Source: an uncultured beta proteobacterium
Lineage (GTDB): Bacteria > Pseudomonadota > Gammaproteobacteria > Burkholderiales > Rhodocyclaceae
Direction of reading: 5' to 3'
Assembly (NCBI GenBank): GCA_903916205.1
Contig: CAIWVX010000429.1
Location: 1-6,031, forward strand
DNA: 6,031 nucleotides
The notes beneath the pieces were generated by a model that was not told the origin of the DNA, did not search any database, and was given only the letters and a program-made list of their open reading frames with translations. The position numbers were made by a program, and so were the translations under genes. Shown one piece after another: positions 1 to 6,031 of the stretch (position 1 is the stretch's first letter; every line of letters begins with the position of its first letter).

Positions 1-1
1 C

Positions 2-406
2 TACGACTATGTGAGCCTGCAAAAAGACGTGCGTGAGATGGATCAAATCACCTTGGAGCAAAGTTCGATCAAGCACTTCGGGAACGAACTAAACGACTTT
101 GCCGATACCGCCGCTTTATGCACGCTGATGGATCTCATTATCAGTGTTGATACCAGCGTGGCCCATCTCTCTGGAGCGCTCGGCAAACCCACTTGGGTAT
201 TACTGCCTTACGGACCTGATTGGCGTTGGTTGCTGGATCGCGAAGATAGTCCTTGGTATTCAAGCGTCAAACTGTTTCGTCAGCCCAAGCACAACGACTG
301 GGAAAGTGTGCTGGAGCGCATCCATGATGAACTTCTTAGACAATTCGGAAATGGGGTATGGGTGTCAGAGGCCAAGCACGGGCTTGCAACAGATGCCGTC
401 CGGTAG
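2..406 (+). CDS. TPR/glycosyltransferase-9-like protein, C-terminal part (5' truncated)
   Basis: The open frame enters from the left edge and ends at TAG 404-406, so only the last 134 residues are present. The GTG at position 11 lies inside the domain and is not a real start. The visible part resembles the second half of a GT-B fold of the heptosyltransferase (GT9) type: a 'SLQKD' strand, 'DFADTAAL', then 'SVDTSVAHLSGALGKP' (Asp at 149-151) and 'LLPYGPDWRWLLDR', followed by 'SPWY' and 'LFRQ'. In known families this C-terminal block is commonly preceded by an array of TPR repeats, and such proteins are annotated as TPR proteins or predicted glycosyltransferases. The donor and acceptor sugars cannot be told from this piece. 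The final ~20 residues are a non-conserved tail. The gene converges on selD, with 56 bp between the two stops. The domain call is fairly secure. The upstream TPR part is inferred. Confidence 0.8.
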   Translation, partial: YDYVSLQKDVREMDQITLEQSSIKHFGNELNDFADTAALCTLMDLIISVDTSVAHLSGALGKPTWVLLPYGPDWRWLLDREDSPWYSSVKLFRQPKHNDWESVLERIHDELLRQFGNGVWVSEAKHGLATDAVR

Positions 407-437
407 GTGTGCAAATTTTGCCCACGGTAAATTTTTT
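407..437 (+). terminator. Possible weak rho-independent terminator of the left TPR/GT gene
   Basis: Directly after the TAG stop, 407-414 can pair with 418-425 (8 positions, one T/C mismatch, 3-nt loop). Six Ts follow at 432-437, though six bases separate the stem from the T-run. The stem is AT-rich near the loop, so stability is doubtful. In the minus direction the same hairpin has no T-run after it, so it would not terminate the selD transcript. Confidence 0.3.
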
Positions 438-462
438 CTAAACCCCTACGCCGCCATTTCCC

Positions 463-1542
463 CTAGGAAAATCGAACCTGTGGCTCGCCTTCGACGATTT
501 CGCCGATGATTGTGGCCTGTTCAAATCCCTGTTGCAGGAAAATTGAAAGCACTTCGGTAACGACTTCAGGGGCGCAGGAAACCAGCAGCCCTCCGCTGGT
601 TTGTGGATCGGTGAGTAGCGCCCGTTCGACTTCGCCAACGCGTTGGGGGTCAAGCACCACGTGCTCACCATAACCGGCCCAGTTACGGGCTGAAGCGCCG
701 GTCACACAACCGCGTGCGGCGTAATCCAGCGCATTGGGCAGGAGGGGTAGCGCCTCATAATCAAGCACGGCGGACACGCCGGAGCCTTTACAGATTTCAA
801 GCAGATGGCCGAGTAGGCCAAAGCCGGTGACGTCGGTCATGGCATGTACGCCCGCTAGGCAGCCAAGAGTCGAACCGGGGGTGTTGAGTTGCGTGGTGGT
901 AGCAATCATCACGTCATAATCGTGCTGTGCCAACAGTCCCTTTTTGAAAGCCGCACTGTACAAACCAACGCCCAGCGCTTTACCGAGGATGAGTTTGTCC
1001 CCCGGACGAGCCCCGGAGTTGCGCTTCAAATGACTCGGATGCACCAAGCCGATGGCGACCAGTCCGTAAATCGGTTCGACTGAATCAATGGTGTGCCCCC
1101 CGGCTAGGGGAATTTTAGCCTTGGCGCAAACCGATTGGCCGCCCTCAAGGATCAGGCGAATGGTATCCAGTGGCAGCGTATTGACCGGCATACCGACAAT
1201 CGCCAAGGCCAACAACGGCGTGCCGCCCATAGCGTAAACGTCAGAAATGGCATTGGTCGCGGCAATGCGGCCAAAGTCGAAAGGATCGTCGACGATGGGC
1301 ATGAAAAAATCGGTCGTCGCCACAATCGCCTGATTTTCATTGATCTGATAAACCGCCGCATCATCGCTGGTTTCAATGCCCACCAGTAATTGCGGCGGAA
1401 GCAGCGAGGGGGACGTCTTGGCGAGTATTTTCTCAAGTACGCCAGGCGCGATTTTGCAACCACAACCGCCCCCATGTGCGAGCGAAGTCAAGCGAACGGG
1501 GGCGGCTGAGTCAGCAGAGTTTGGCGCTAAGGGGTTATCCAT
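463..1542 (-). CDS. selD: Selenophosphate synthetase (selenide, water dikinase), Cys form
   Basis: SelD makes selenophosphate from selenide and ATP in the cytosol. Selenophosphate is the selenium donor for Sec-tRNA and for 2-selenouridine in tRNA. The protein has 359 residues, against 347 in E. coli. The N-terminal loop 'HGGGCGCK' carries Cys27 and Lys30, equivalent to E. coli catalytic Cys17 and Lys20. This is the Cys form, since no in-frame TGA is present. The metal/ATP aspartates align at a constant offset of 10: Asp61 in 'DDAAV', Asp78 in 'TTDFFMP', Asp101 in 'NAISDV' and Asp237 in 'MTDVTGFG'. 'DPQTSGGLL' (313-321) marks the C-terminal AIRS domain. The ATG at 1542 has only a weak GAG element 5 nt upstream, and the ORF follows the copZ stop by 19 bp, so it is probably read from the same mRNA. 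No selA, selB, selC or mnmH is present in the window. The gene looks intact and functional. Confidence 0.97.
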   Translation of the reverse strand: MDNPLAPNSADSAAPVRLTSLAHGGGCGCKIAPGVLEKILAKTSPSLLPPQLLVGIETSDDAAVYQINENQAIVATTDFFMPIVDDPFDFGRIAATNAISDVYAMGGTPLLALAIVGMPVNTLPLDTIRLILEGGQSVCAKAKIPLAGGHTIDSVEPIYGLVAIGLVHPSHLKRNSGARPGDKLILGKALGVGLYSAAFKKGLLAQHDYDVMIATTTQLNTPGSTLGCLAGVHAMTDVTGFGLLGHLLEICKGSGVSAVLDYEALPLLPNALDYAARGCVTGASARNWAGYGEHVVLDPQRVGEVERALLTDPQTSGGLLVSCAPEVVTEVLSIFLQQGFEQATIIGEIVEGEPQVRFS

Positions 1543-1561
1543 AATTTCTCAAAAACATCCA

Positions 1562-1768
1562 TTAAATAACATCAAAACCAGCGTCTTCGATGGCGGCGTT
1601 GAACTGCGACACACCGACCTTAACGGGATCATAAACAAGGCTCGCCTGCTTCGTTTCGAGCGTCACTTCAACCTGTTCAACCCCCGGTAAAGCCCGCAAA
1701 ACGGCGCTGATATTTTTGACGCAACCTTGGCAACTCATGCCGCCAATACCCACCACGATTCGTTCCAT
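1562..1768 (-). CDS. copZ: CopZ-like copper chaperone (single HMA domain)
   Basis: A 68-residue protein made of one heavy-metal-associated (HMA, ferredoxin-like) domain. The metal loop 'GGMSCQGC' gives Met11, Cys13 and Cys16, the GMxCxxC signature that binds Cu(I). The later 'LPGVEQVEV' and the C-terminal 'AIEDAGFDV' are typical of the fold. In known systems such proteins carry Cu(I) in the cytosol and dock on the N-terminal domains or membrane platform of CopA. The gene lies 18 bp after copA and 19 bp before selD, supporting a copper role and co-transcription. Its start has the best ribosome binding site of the operon. Specificity for copper rather than mercury or zinc is inferred from the motif and the CopA neighbour. 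A MerP-type mercury carrier is unlikely, as it would carry a signal peptide and have mer neighbours. Confidence 0.92.
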   Translation of the reverse strand: MERIVVGIGGMSCQGCVKNISAVLRALPGVEQVEVTLETKQASLVYDPVKVGVSQFNAAIEDAGFDVI

Positions 1769-1773
1769 TGCTG

Positions 1774-1779
1774 TCCTCC
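1774..1779 (-). promoter_or_regulatory. Strong Shine-Dalgarno site of copZ
   Basis: Read on the minus strand the sequence is GGAGGA, 5-6 nt before the copZ ATG at 1768. It is close to ideal and clearly stronger than the sites of the other three genes in the operon. The chaperone may therefore be translated at a higher rate than the membrane ATPase from one shared mRNA. Confidence 0.75.
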
Positions 1780-1786
1780 GTCAAGA

Positions 1787-4198
1787 TTATTTATTCCCCG
1801 CACGCCAGCGTTTCAGCAACAGCGAGTTAGAGACCACCGACACTGAACTCATGGCCATCGCCGCCCCGGCAATCACTGGATTAAGCCAGCCCAAAGCCGC
1901 CAGGGGGAGTCCCATCATATTGTAGATGAAGGCAAAAAATAGATTTTGCCGAATTTTACCGAGCGTCGCCCGCGAAAGCAGAATGGCGTCAGCCACGCCA
2001 TTCAAATCGCTGCGTACCAAGGTAATGTCAGCGACTTCAATCGCCGCGTCCGAACCGGCCCCCATAGCAAAACTGACATCAGCCGCCGCCAGTGCGGGCG
2101 CATCGTTGATGCCGTCACCGACCATTCCGACAACGGCTTTATTAACTTTGAGGCGATTAATTTCGACCGATTTTTCGATCGGGGAAATTCCCGCACGAAA
2201 ATCCTCAATGCCAACGTGTCGGGCAATCGCCGCCGCCGTGAGCGCATTGTCGCCGGTCAGCATAACTAGGTGTACGCCCATCGCTTTGAGCCGTTCAACG
2301 GCCCCCCGCGAAGTCTCGCGCAAGGGATCGGCAATTGCCAGCAAAGCCAGTGCATTCTGGCCTTCAACCAGAACAACTACCGTTTTTCCTGCCTCCTGCA
2401 AACGGGCTATTGGCTCTGTCGGTAACGCCACGCCGGAGAACCATGCCGGCGAACCTAAGCGTAATTGACGTCCCTCAATACAGCCGTCAACGCCCCAGCC
2501 CGGAAACGCACAAAAATCGCTGAGCACGGGTAGCGTAATCGCGGCTTCCTGCGCACGTTGCAAAACGGCTCTAGCCAGCGGATGCTCCGAGCCTTGCTCC
2601 AGCCCCGCCGCTAGTTTCAAGGCTTCATCGGGAGCCATCAACAGGGGCAAGATGTCGGTAACCACCGGTTCGCCTCGGGTTAATGTGCCGGTTTTATCCA
2701 CGACCAGTACGCTAATTTTCTCGGCACGCTCAAGCGCCACGGCATTTTTCACTAGGATTCCAGCGCGTGCGCCCTGCCCTGTTCCAACCATAATGGCCGT
2801 CGGCGTGGCTAAACCGAGCGCACACGGGCAGGCAATCACCAGTACCGCCACCGCATTGACCAGCGCGACGCTGAATACCCCACCCAGCAGCCACCAACCC
2901 GCCAAGGTCAATAGCGCAATGACGCATACCACCGGCACAAAAATCGCTGAAATTCGATCCGCTAGACGCTGCACCGGAGCCTTTGAGCCTTGAGCTTCGG
3001 CCACCAGTCGAATGATTCCCGCCAGCAGCGTATGTTCGCCAACGCCCGTGGCACGGCAACGCAACATCCCGGTGCTGTTGGCGGTGGCGGCGAACACCCG
3101 GTCTCCGGCCCGCTTGTACACCGGCTGACTTTCACCGGTCAGCATCGCCTCATTAACGCTCGACACGCCTTCAATCACGTCACCGTCGACGGGAAGGCAC
3201 TCCCCTGGACGAACAATAAAAATATCGCCCGGAACCAGCAAGGCGGCCTCCAGTTCAATCAGTTGCCCGTCGCGCTCGACCCGCGCTGTTTTGGGTTGCA
3301 GACGAATCAGCGACTCGATGGCCGCCGTGGTTTTGGCTTTGGCCCGAGCCTCCAGCAACTTGCCCAGCAAGACCAGCGTAATAACCGCCGCCGAGGCCTC
3401 GAAATACACCGGTAAAGCATGGATTTCGCCCAGCGTGACGACCAGACTGAAAAGATAGGCGGCACTGGTGCCAAGCGCCACCAGCACGTCCATATTGGCT
3501 CCGCCACCGCGTAGCGATTTCCAGCCGCCATCGTAAAAGCGCCAGCCGATCCAAAATTGCACCGGGGTCGCCAGAATCAGTTGTACCTCACGTGGCAGCA
3601 CGTCCTGATGCCCTTGCCCACTCATATCAACACCGTTGAACATGCTCGCCATTTGCGCCACGAGCGGGAAGGTCAATACCGCAGAGATCAAAAAGCGGCG
3701 AAGTTCGCTCTGATAAACCGCCTGTTTCCGAGTTTTTTCTTCGGCACGTAAATGCTCATCGGCAATCCGCCCAACAAAGCCCGCCCGCTTGATCGCGTCA
3801 AGTATCTCTACGGGTTCAACACGCCCCGGCGGATAGCGCACCCTAGCGCGCTCAGAGGCCAAATTGACCGTCGCCGCAACCCCCGGCAAACGATTGAGCA
3901 CCTTCTCGATGCGTGCCGAGCAGGCGGCACAGGTCATGCCCTCAATACCCAATTCAAGCATCTGCAAAGGCACAGAAAACCCGGCTTTTTCAATGCTCGA
4001 AATAACCTGCTGTGGGCTTGTTTCGCTGGCGGCCAATGCCACCCGTGCCCGTTCGGTCGCCAAATTGACCGTCGCCGTAACCCCCGGCAAACGATTGAGC
4101 ACCTTCTCGATGCGTGCCGCACACGCAGCACAGGTCATGCCGGCAAGAGGCAGATCAAGGTAGCGAACCAATTTATCCGAATGCGGCGTTTTTTTCAT
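1787..4198 (-). CDS. copA: Cu(I)-exporting P1B-type ATPase with two N-terminal HMA domains
   Basis: CopA pumps Cu(I) out of the cytosol across the inner membrane using ATP. From the ATG at 4198 the protein has 803 residues, a normal CopA length. In order it shows HMA1 (GMTCAAC, Cys23/Cys26), HMA2 (GMTCAAC, Cys90/Cys93), a membrane block of about four helices (169-187, 204-222, 236-257, 262-282), the actuator motif TGES (354-357), helices at 418-440 and 446-471 with CPC at 457-459, the phosphorylation site DKTGT (Asp501), the nucleotide-domain residues Glu534, His539 (in SEHPL), Gly567 and Gly569, TGDN (648-651) and GDGIND (694-699), then two last helices carrying Tyr759-Asn760 and Met781/Met783-Ser784-Ser785. 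CPC with the YN and MxxSS pattern is typical of Cu(I) pumps (P1B-1). It starts 16 bp after the upstream gene and ends 18 bp before copZ. A longer reading up to 4270 only overlaps the neighbouring gene and is unlikely. The pump could instead serve cytochrome oxidase assembly (CcoI-like), but the double HMA and the adjacent CopZ favour efflux. Confidence 0.95.
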   Translation of the reverse strand: MKKTPHSDKLVRYLDLPLAGMTCAACAARIEKVLNRLPGVTATVNLATERARVALAASETSPQQVISSIEKAGFSVPLQMLELGIEGMTCAACSARIEKVLNRLPGVAATVNLASERARVRYPPGRVEPVEILDAIKRAGFVGRIADEHLRAEEKTRKQAVYQSELRRFLISAVLTFPLVAQMASMFNGVDMSGQGHQDVLPREVQLILATPVQFWIGWRFYDGGWKSLRGGGANMDVLVALGTSAAYLFSLVVTLGEIHALPVYFEASAAVITLVLLGKLLEARAKAKTTAAIESLIRLQPKTARVERDGQLIELEAALLVPGDIFIVRPGECLPVDGDVIEGVSSVNEAMLTGESQPVYKRAGDRVFAATANSTGMLRCRATGVGEHTLLAGIIRLVAEAQGSKAPVQRLADRISAIFVPVVCVIALLTLAGWWLLGGVFSVALVNAVAVLVIACPCALGLATPTAIMVGTGQGARAGILVKNAVALERAEKISVLVVDKTGTLTRGEPVVTDILPLLMAPDEALKLAAGLEQGSEHPLARAVLQRAQEAAITLPVLSDFCAFPGWGVDGCIEGRQLRLGSPAWFSGVALPTEPIARLQEAGKTVVVLVEGQNALALLAIADPLRETSRGAVERLKAMGVHLVMLTGDNALTAAAIARHVGIEDFRAGISPIEKSVEINRLKVNKAVVGMVGDGINDAPALAAADVSFAMGAGSDAAIEVADITLVRSDLNGVADAILLSRATLGKIRQNLFFAFIYNMMGLPLAALGWLNPVIAGAAMAMSSVSVVSNSLLLKRWRAGNK
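3858..3940 (-). repeat. Second copy of the 83-bp direct repeat inside copA (HMA2)
   Basis: This segment encodes the metal loop and first helix of HMA2. It matches 4059-4141, exactly 201 bp (67 codons) away, at 78 of 83 positions, including 41 identical bases in a row (3878-3918 against 4079-4119). Identity this high at silent positions suggests a recent domain duplication or gene conversion. Confidence 0.85.
4059..4141 (-). repeat. First copy of the 83-bp direct repeat inside copA (HMA1)
   Basis: This is the HMA1 counterpart of 3858-3940. The five differences are one C/T change near 3877/4078 and four changes clustered just before the metal-loop codons. The flanking parts of the two HMA domains differ much more, so the strong similarity is confined to this block. 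Confidence 0.85.
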
Positions 4199-4210
4199 AA
4201 GCAAAATGAT

Positions 4211-4216
4211 CTTCCT
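4211..4216 (-). promoter_or_regulatory. Shine-Dalgarno site of copA, overlapping the upstream stop
   Basis: On the minus strand AGGAAG starts inside the TAG stop of the preceding gene (4217-4215). It lies 12 nt before the ATG at 4198, which is long, but 6 nt before an in-frame TTG at 4204, which is ideal. Starting at TTG would add only two residues (Met-Leu). Either way the overlap suggests translational coupling to the upstream membrane protein and rules against the start at 4270. Confidence 0.55.
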
Positions 4217-4886
4217 AGGCCGAAAGCAGCAATCGAACCGCCGCCCACAAGCCCCACAGGCCATAGCCAAGCACCAACAATCCGGCCGCCATTCGGAGCA
4301 CCGGTTTCGCCGCGTAGTCTTTGAGGCGCATCGCCAGCAAGCCGGCCAATAATAAATTCGGCAAGGTTCCCAAGCCGAAAGCCAGCATCACGCCCGCCCC
4401 ATGCAACATGGAACCGCTGGTCAATGCTGTAACCAGCGCACTATAAACCAGACCGCAAGGCAACCAGCCCCATAACAAACCCAGTGGAAAAGCCTGAGCC
4501 AGACTTCGTGCCGGCAAAAAACGTTTTGTCAGCGGTTGCAAACGCCGCCATAACCTATGCCCAAAACGCTCTGTCAAGGCCAGTGCCCGAGTCACGCCCA
4601 TCAGATATAAACCCAGCGCAACCAGCATCAAATTGGCGAGGAGAAAAAGAATAATACGCACAGGGAGTTGATCAGATAGCGCCAGACTCGCGCCCCCCAA
4701 AGCCCCGGCAACCCCTCCTGCCAGCACGTAACTGATGATCCGCCCGAGGTTGTAAGCCAGATGCAACGAAAATCGTGTCGCGCCCCCCATCGACAGCGCC
4801 CCGACAATGCCGCCGCACATGCCAATGCAGTGCGTTCCGCCAAGCAGGCCCAGCAGGAAAAGCGGTAAATAGGCGGATTCAGGCAT
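4215..4886 (-). CDS. DsbD_2 / 'sulfite exporter TauE/SafE-type' membrane protein, probably copper-linked
   Basis: A 223-residue, very hydrophobic protein with about six membrane segments, near 5-31, 46-70, 76-98, 133-156, 161-187 and 196-221. The N-terminal '[11 protein letters not shown]' (His19, Cys20, Met23, Cys24) and the mid-protein '[13 protein letters not shown]' (Cys144) are hallmarks of the family usually annotated as DsbD_2 (UreH-like transmembrane domain) or 'sulfite exporter TauE/SafE'. From general knowledge, members often sit beside copper ATPases and cbb3 oxidase assembly genes. Their transport substrate is not well established, and the 'sulfite exporter' name is not good evidence. 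The HCxxMC cluster near the membrane could bind Cu(I) or act as a redox pair, which is inference. It is the first gene of the operon. ATG 4886 is the only plausible start, with no clear ribosome binding site. Its stop overlaps the copA ribosome binding site. Confidence 0.85.
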   Translation of the reverse strand: MPESAYLPLFLLGLLGGTHCIGMCGGIVGALSMGGATRFSLHLAYNLGRIISYVLAGGVAGALGGASLALSDQLPVRIILFLLANLMLVALGLYLMGVTRALALTERFGHRLWRRLQPLTKRFLPARSLAQAFPLGLLWGWLPCGLVYSALVTALTSGSMLHGAGVMLAFGLGTLPNLLLAGLLAMRLKDYAAKPVLRMAAGLLVLGYGLWGLWAAVRLLLSA

Positions 4887-5099
4887 TTTAAAAACGTCGG
4901 TTATTGGATTGGCAGAGTTTAACCTACACTTTCGCTTGTACCCAGATGACGATGCCGTCGATTCATTTTCCTGTATGCAAAAAAGTCGGCCTGACGTGTC
5001 GCATGATCGTGCATCTCGAATTCTTTTCAGATCGTCTTATCCGATACAATGCTGAAAAAATTATTCACCTCCCTTTGATCCTTATTCGCCGTTTACTTA
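4887..5099. other. Divergent intergenic region (promoters for both directions expected)
   Basis: This 213-bp non-coding stretch must hold the promoters of the minus-strand copper/selD operon and of the plus-strand TPR gene. Only the TPR side shows a reasonable -10 box. On the operon side I found no convincing -35/-10 pair. I also saw no inverted repeat resembling a CueR or CsoR operator; the only near-palindrome is a 12-bp one at 5001-5012, too weak to call. The TPR frame is closed upstream by TGA at 5076-5078, which fixes its ATG at 5100. No RNA gene was recognised. Confidence 0.7.
5024..5050 (+). promoter_or_regulatory. Possible sigma-70 promoter of the TPR gene
   Basis: A TACAAT box at 5045-5050 matches the -10 consensus at 5 of 6 positions. 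The best upstream partner is TTTTCA at 5024-5029 (4 of 6), with a short 15-nt spacer. Transcription would begin near 5057, leaving a leader of about 43 nt. The -10 is credible and the -35 is weak. Confidence 0.3.
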
Positions 5100-6031
5100 A
5101 TGCAGACCCCACTATTCCAGCAGGCCCATGCTCTCCATCAGCAGGGCCAGATTAGCCAAGCCCAAGCCGTCTGTCATGAAATTCTGAAGACCCAGCCGAA
5201 ACATGCTGACAGTCTCCATCTGCTCGGGGTGACTTATCTTCAAACAGGTCATTTAGAAAAGGGGGCGAATCTCATTGCTGAAGCCCTCAAAATCAACCCC
5301 AACATCGCCGAGGCTCACAACAATTTAGGCAATGCCCTACGTGACCTCAAGCGACTCGACGAAGCTCTCACCAGCTACGACCAAGCGCTCGCGCTCAAGC
5401 CGGAGTATGCCGAGGCCTACAACAATCGGGGCATCACCCTGCTGGCCCTCAAGCGACCCAACGAAGCCCTAGCTAGTTTTAACTGCGCACTCGCACTTAG
5501 ACCGGAGTCTGTTGAGGTCCACGTCAACCGGGGTAATGCCTTGCTGGCCCTCAAGCGACCCGACGAAGCGCTGACTAGCTATGACCGCGCACTCGTGCTC
5601 AGGCCAGAGTATGTCGAAGCACACTACAACCGAGGCACCACTCTGCAAAACCTCAAGCGTCCGGAGGACGCTCTAGCCAGCTATGACCGCGTTCTCGCGC
5701 TCAGGCCAGAGTATGTCGAAGCCCACAACAACCGAGGCAACGTCCTGCAAGACCTCAAGCGACCCGAGGAAGCAATAGCCAGCTACGACCGCGTTCTCGC
5801 GCTCAGGCCAGAACATGTCGAAGCCCACAACAACCGGGGCAATGCCCTACAAAACCTCAAACGACCCGAGGAAGCCCTAGCCAGCTTTGATCGTGCGCTC
5901 GCGCTCAGGCCGGAGTATGTCGAAACCCATTACAACCGAGGTGTCGCTCTGCTGAATCTTCAGCGATCCGAGGAAGCCCTAGCCAGCTTCGACCATGCAC
6001 TCGCGCTCAATCCGGATTATGTCGAAGCCCA
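5100..6031 (+). CDS. TPR-repeat protein, N-terminal part (3' truncated), probably TPR-glycosyltransferase
   Basis: The frame runs from ATG 5100 to the right edge without a stop, giving 310 complete codons. The start is firm: TGA at 5076-5078 closes the frame upstream and no other start lies between, although no Shine-Dalgarno is visible. Nine 34-residue TPR units can be read. Units 1-2 (residues ~2-69) are divergent, and units 3-9 start at residues 70, 104, 138, 172, 206, 240 and 274. A tenth unit begins at 6021. The later units share a near-constant core, 'LKRPEEALASYDRALALRPEY', then 'VEAHNNRGN'. There is no signal peptide or membrane segment in the visible part, so it is likely cytosolic. 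TPR arrays form superhelical protein-binding surfaces. By analogy with the left-edge gene and known families, a glycosyltransferase domain may follow outside the window, but this is inference. It is transcribed divergently from the copper operon. Confidence 0.9.
   Translation, partial: MQTPLFQQAHALHQQGQISQAQAVCHEILKTQPKHADSLHLLGVTYLQTGHLEKGANLIAEALKINPNIAEAHNNLGNALRDLKRLDEALTSYDQALALKPEYAEAYNNRGITLLALKRPNEALASFNCALALRPESVEVHVNRGNALLALKRPDEALTSYDRALVLRPEYVEAHYNRGTTLQNLKRPEDALASYDRVLALRPEYVEAHNNRGNVLQDLKRPEEAIASYDRVLALRPEHVEAHNNRGNALQNLKRPEEALASFDRALALRPEYVETHYNRGVALLNLQRSEEALASFDHALALNPDYVEA
5307..6031 (+). repeat. Tandem 102-bp DNA repeats encoding TPR units 3-9 (and start of 10)
   Basis: Repeat units begin at 5307, 5409, 5511, 5613, 5715, 5817, 5919 and 6021, in exact 102-bp register. 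Neighbouring copies share long identical stretches; for example the block starting at 5685 recurs at 5787. The nucleotide identity exceeds what the protein alone would need, which suggests recent copy-number change or homogenisation by recombination. Such arrays can vary between strains and can be collapsed in assemblies. Confidence 0.9.

Noticed and set aside
144..509. Plus-strand ORF overlapping the left TPR/GT gene and the selD end
   Set aside because: It is an out-of-frame shadow of the GT9-like coding sequence with no domain-like pattern.
1453..1473. Possible selenocysteine in SelD
   Set aside because: The catalytic position is a normal Cys codon and no in-frame TGA occurs, so no recoding is needed.
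1926..2468. 180-codon plus-strand ORF opposite copA
   Set aside because: It is antisense to the conserved ATPase core. Its Ser/Ala/Arg-rich composition is what the reverse strand of a GC-rich gene gives.
4199..4270. N-terminal extension of copA by 24 residues (start at 4270)
   Set aside because: It would overlap the end of the upstream membrane gene by 56 bp, is rich in Cys and Arg unlike CopA N-termini, and the AGGAAG ribosome binding site lies inside it.
3752..4324. 190-codon plus-strand ORF with an internal repeat
   Set aside because: The repeat is the antisense reading of the two HMA domains of copA; no independent coding signal.
4919..4966. Short minus-strand ORF (15 residues, His- and Arg-containing) in the operon leader, as a possible leader peptide
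   Set aside because: The AGGA element is only 2 nt from its ATG, there is no attenuator-like hairpin after it, and an ORF this short is expected by chance.
5001..5012. Imperfect 12-bp palindrome as an operator
   Set aside because: It is short, imperfect, and unlike any copper or selenium regulator site known to me.
5065..5072. Perfect GGAGGTGA on the minus strand as a ribosome binding site
   Set aside because: No suitably spaced start codon with a meaningful ORF follows it; the longest reading closes after about 13 codons.
4904..5155. Plus-strand ORF of 83 codons across the intergenic region
   Set aside because: It starts at a TTG without a ribosome binding site, has no recognisable protein features and runs into the firm TPR gene in another frame.

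Overview
The window reads as chromosomal DNA from a proteobacterium. The protein wording points to the beta or gamma class, for example the CopA core and a SelD that aligns with E. coli SelD at a constant offset of 10 residues. No rRNA, tRNA, CRISPR array, insertion sequence or phage gene was seen. The species cannot be named from this sequence.

Layout, left to right: (1) positions 2-406, plus strand, the C-terminal end of a TPR/glycosyltransferase-9-like protein whose start lies outside the window. (2) A 56-bp convergent gap with a weak hairpin plus T-run. (3) Positions 463-4886, minus strand, four genes with gaps of only 16, 18 and 19 bp, very probably one operon. In transcription order they are a DsbD_2/'sulfite exporter TauE/SafE-type' membrane protein (4886-4215), the Cu(I) P1B-type ATPase copA (4198-1787), a 68-residue copper chaperone copZ (1768-1562) and selenophosphate synthetase selD (1542-463). 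(4) A 213-bp divergent intergenic region, 4887-5099. (5) Positions 5100-6031, plus strand, the N-terminal part of a TPR protein built of 102-bp repeats, running off the right edge.

How the genes work together: CopZ would hand Cu(I) to CopA, which exports it across the inner membrane. The DsbD_2-type membrane protein, with an HCxGMC motif, probably belongs to the same copper or thiol/metal handling process. SelD makes selenophosphate for selenocysteine and/or 2-selenouridine in tRNA. It is the odd member of the operon, and no other selenium gene is visible. The two plus-strand edge genes look like members of one TPR-glycosyltransferase family, so the copper/selenium operon appears to sit between two paralogues.

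No wholly new system is evident. The points most worth checking are the selD-copper linkage, the flanking TPR family with its near-identical DNA repeats, and the recent-looking duplication of the metal-binding domain inside copA.
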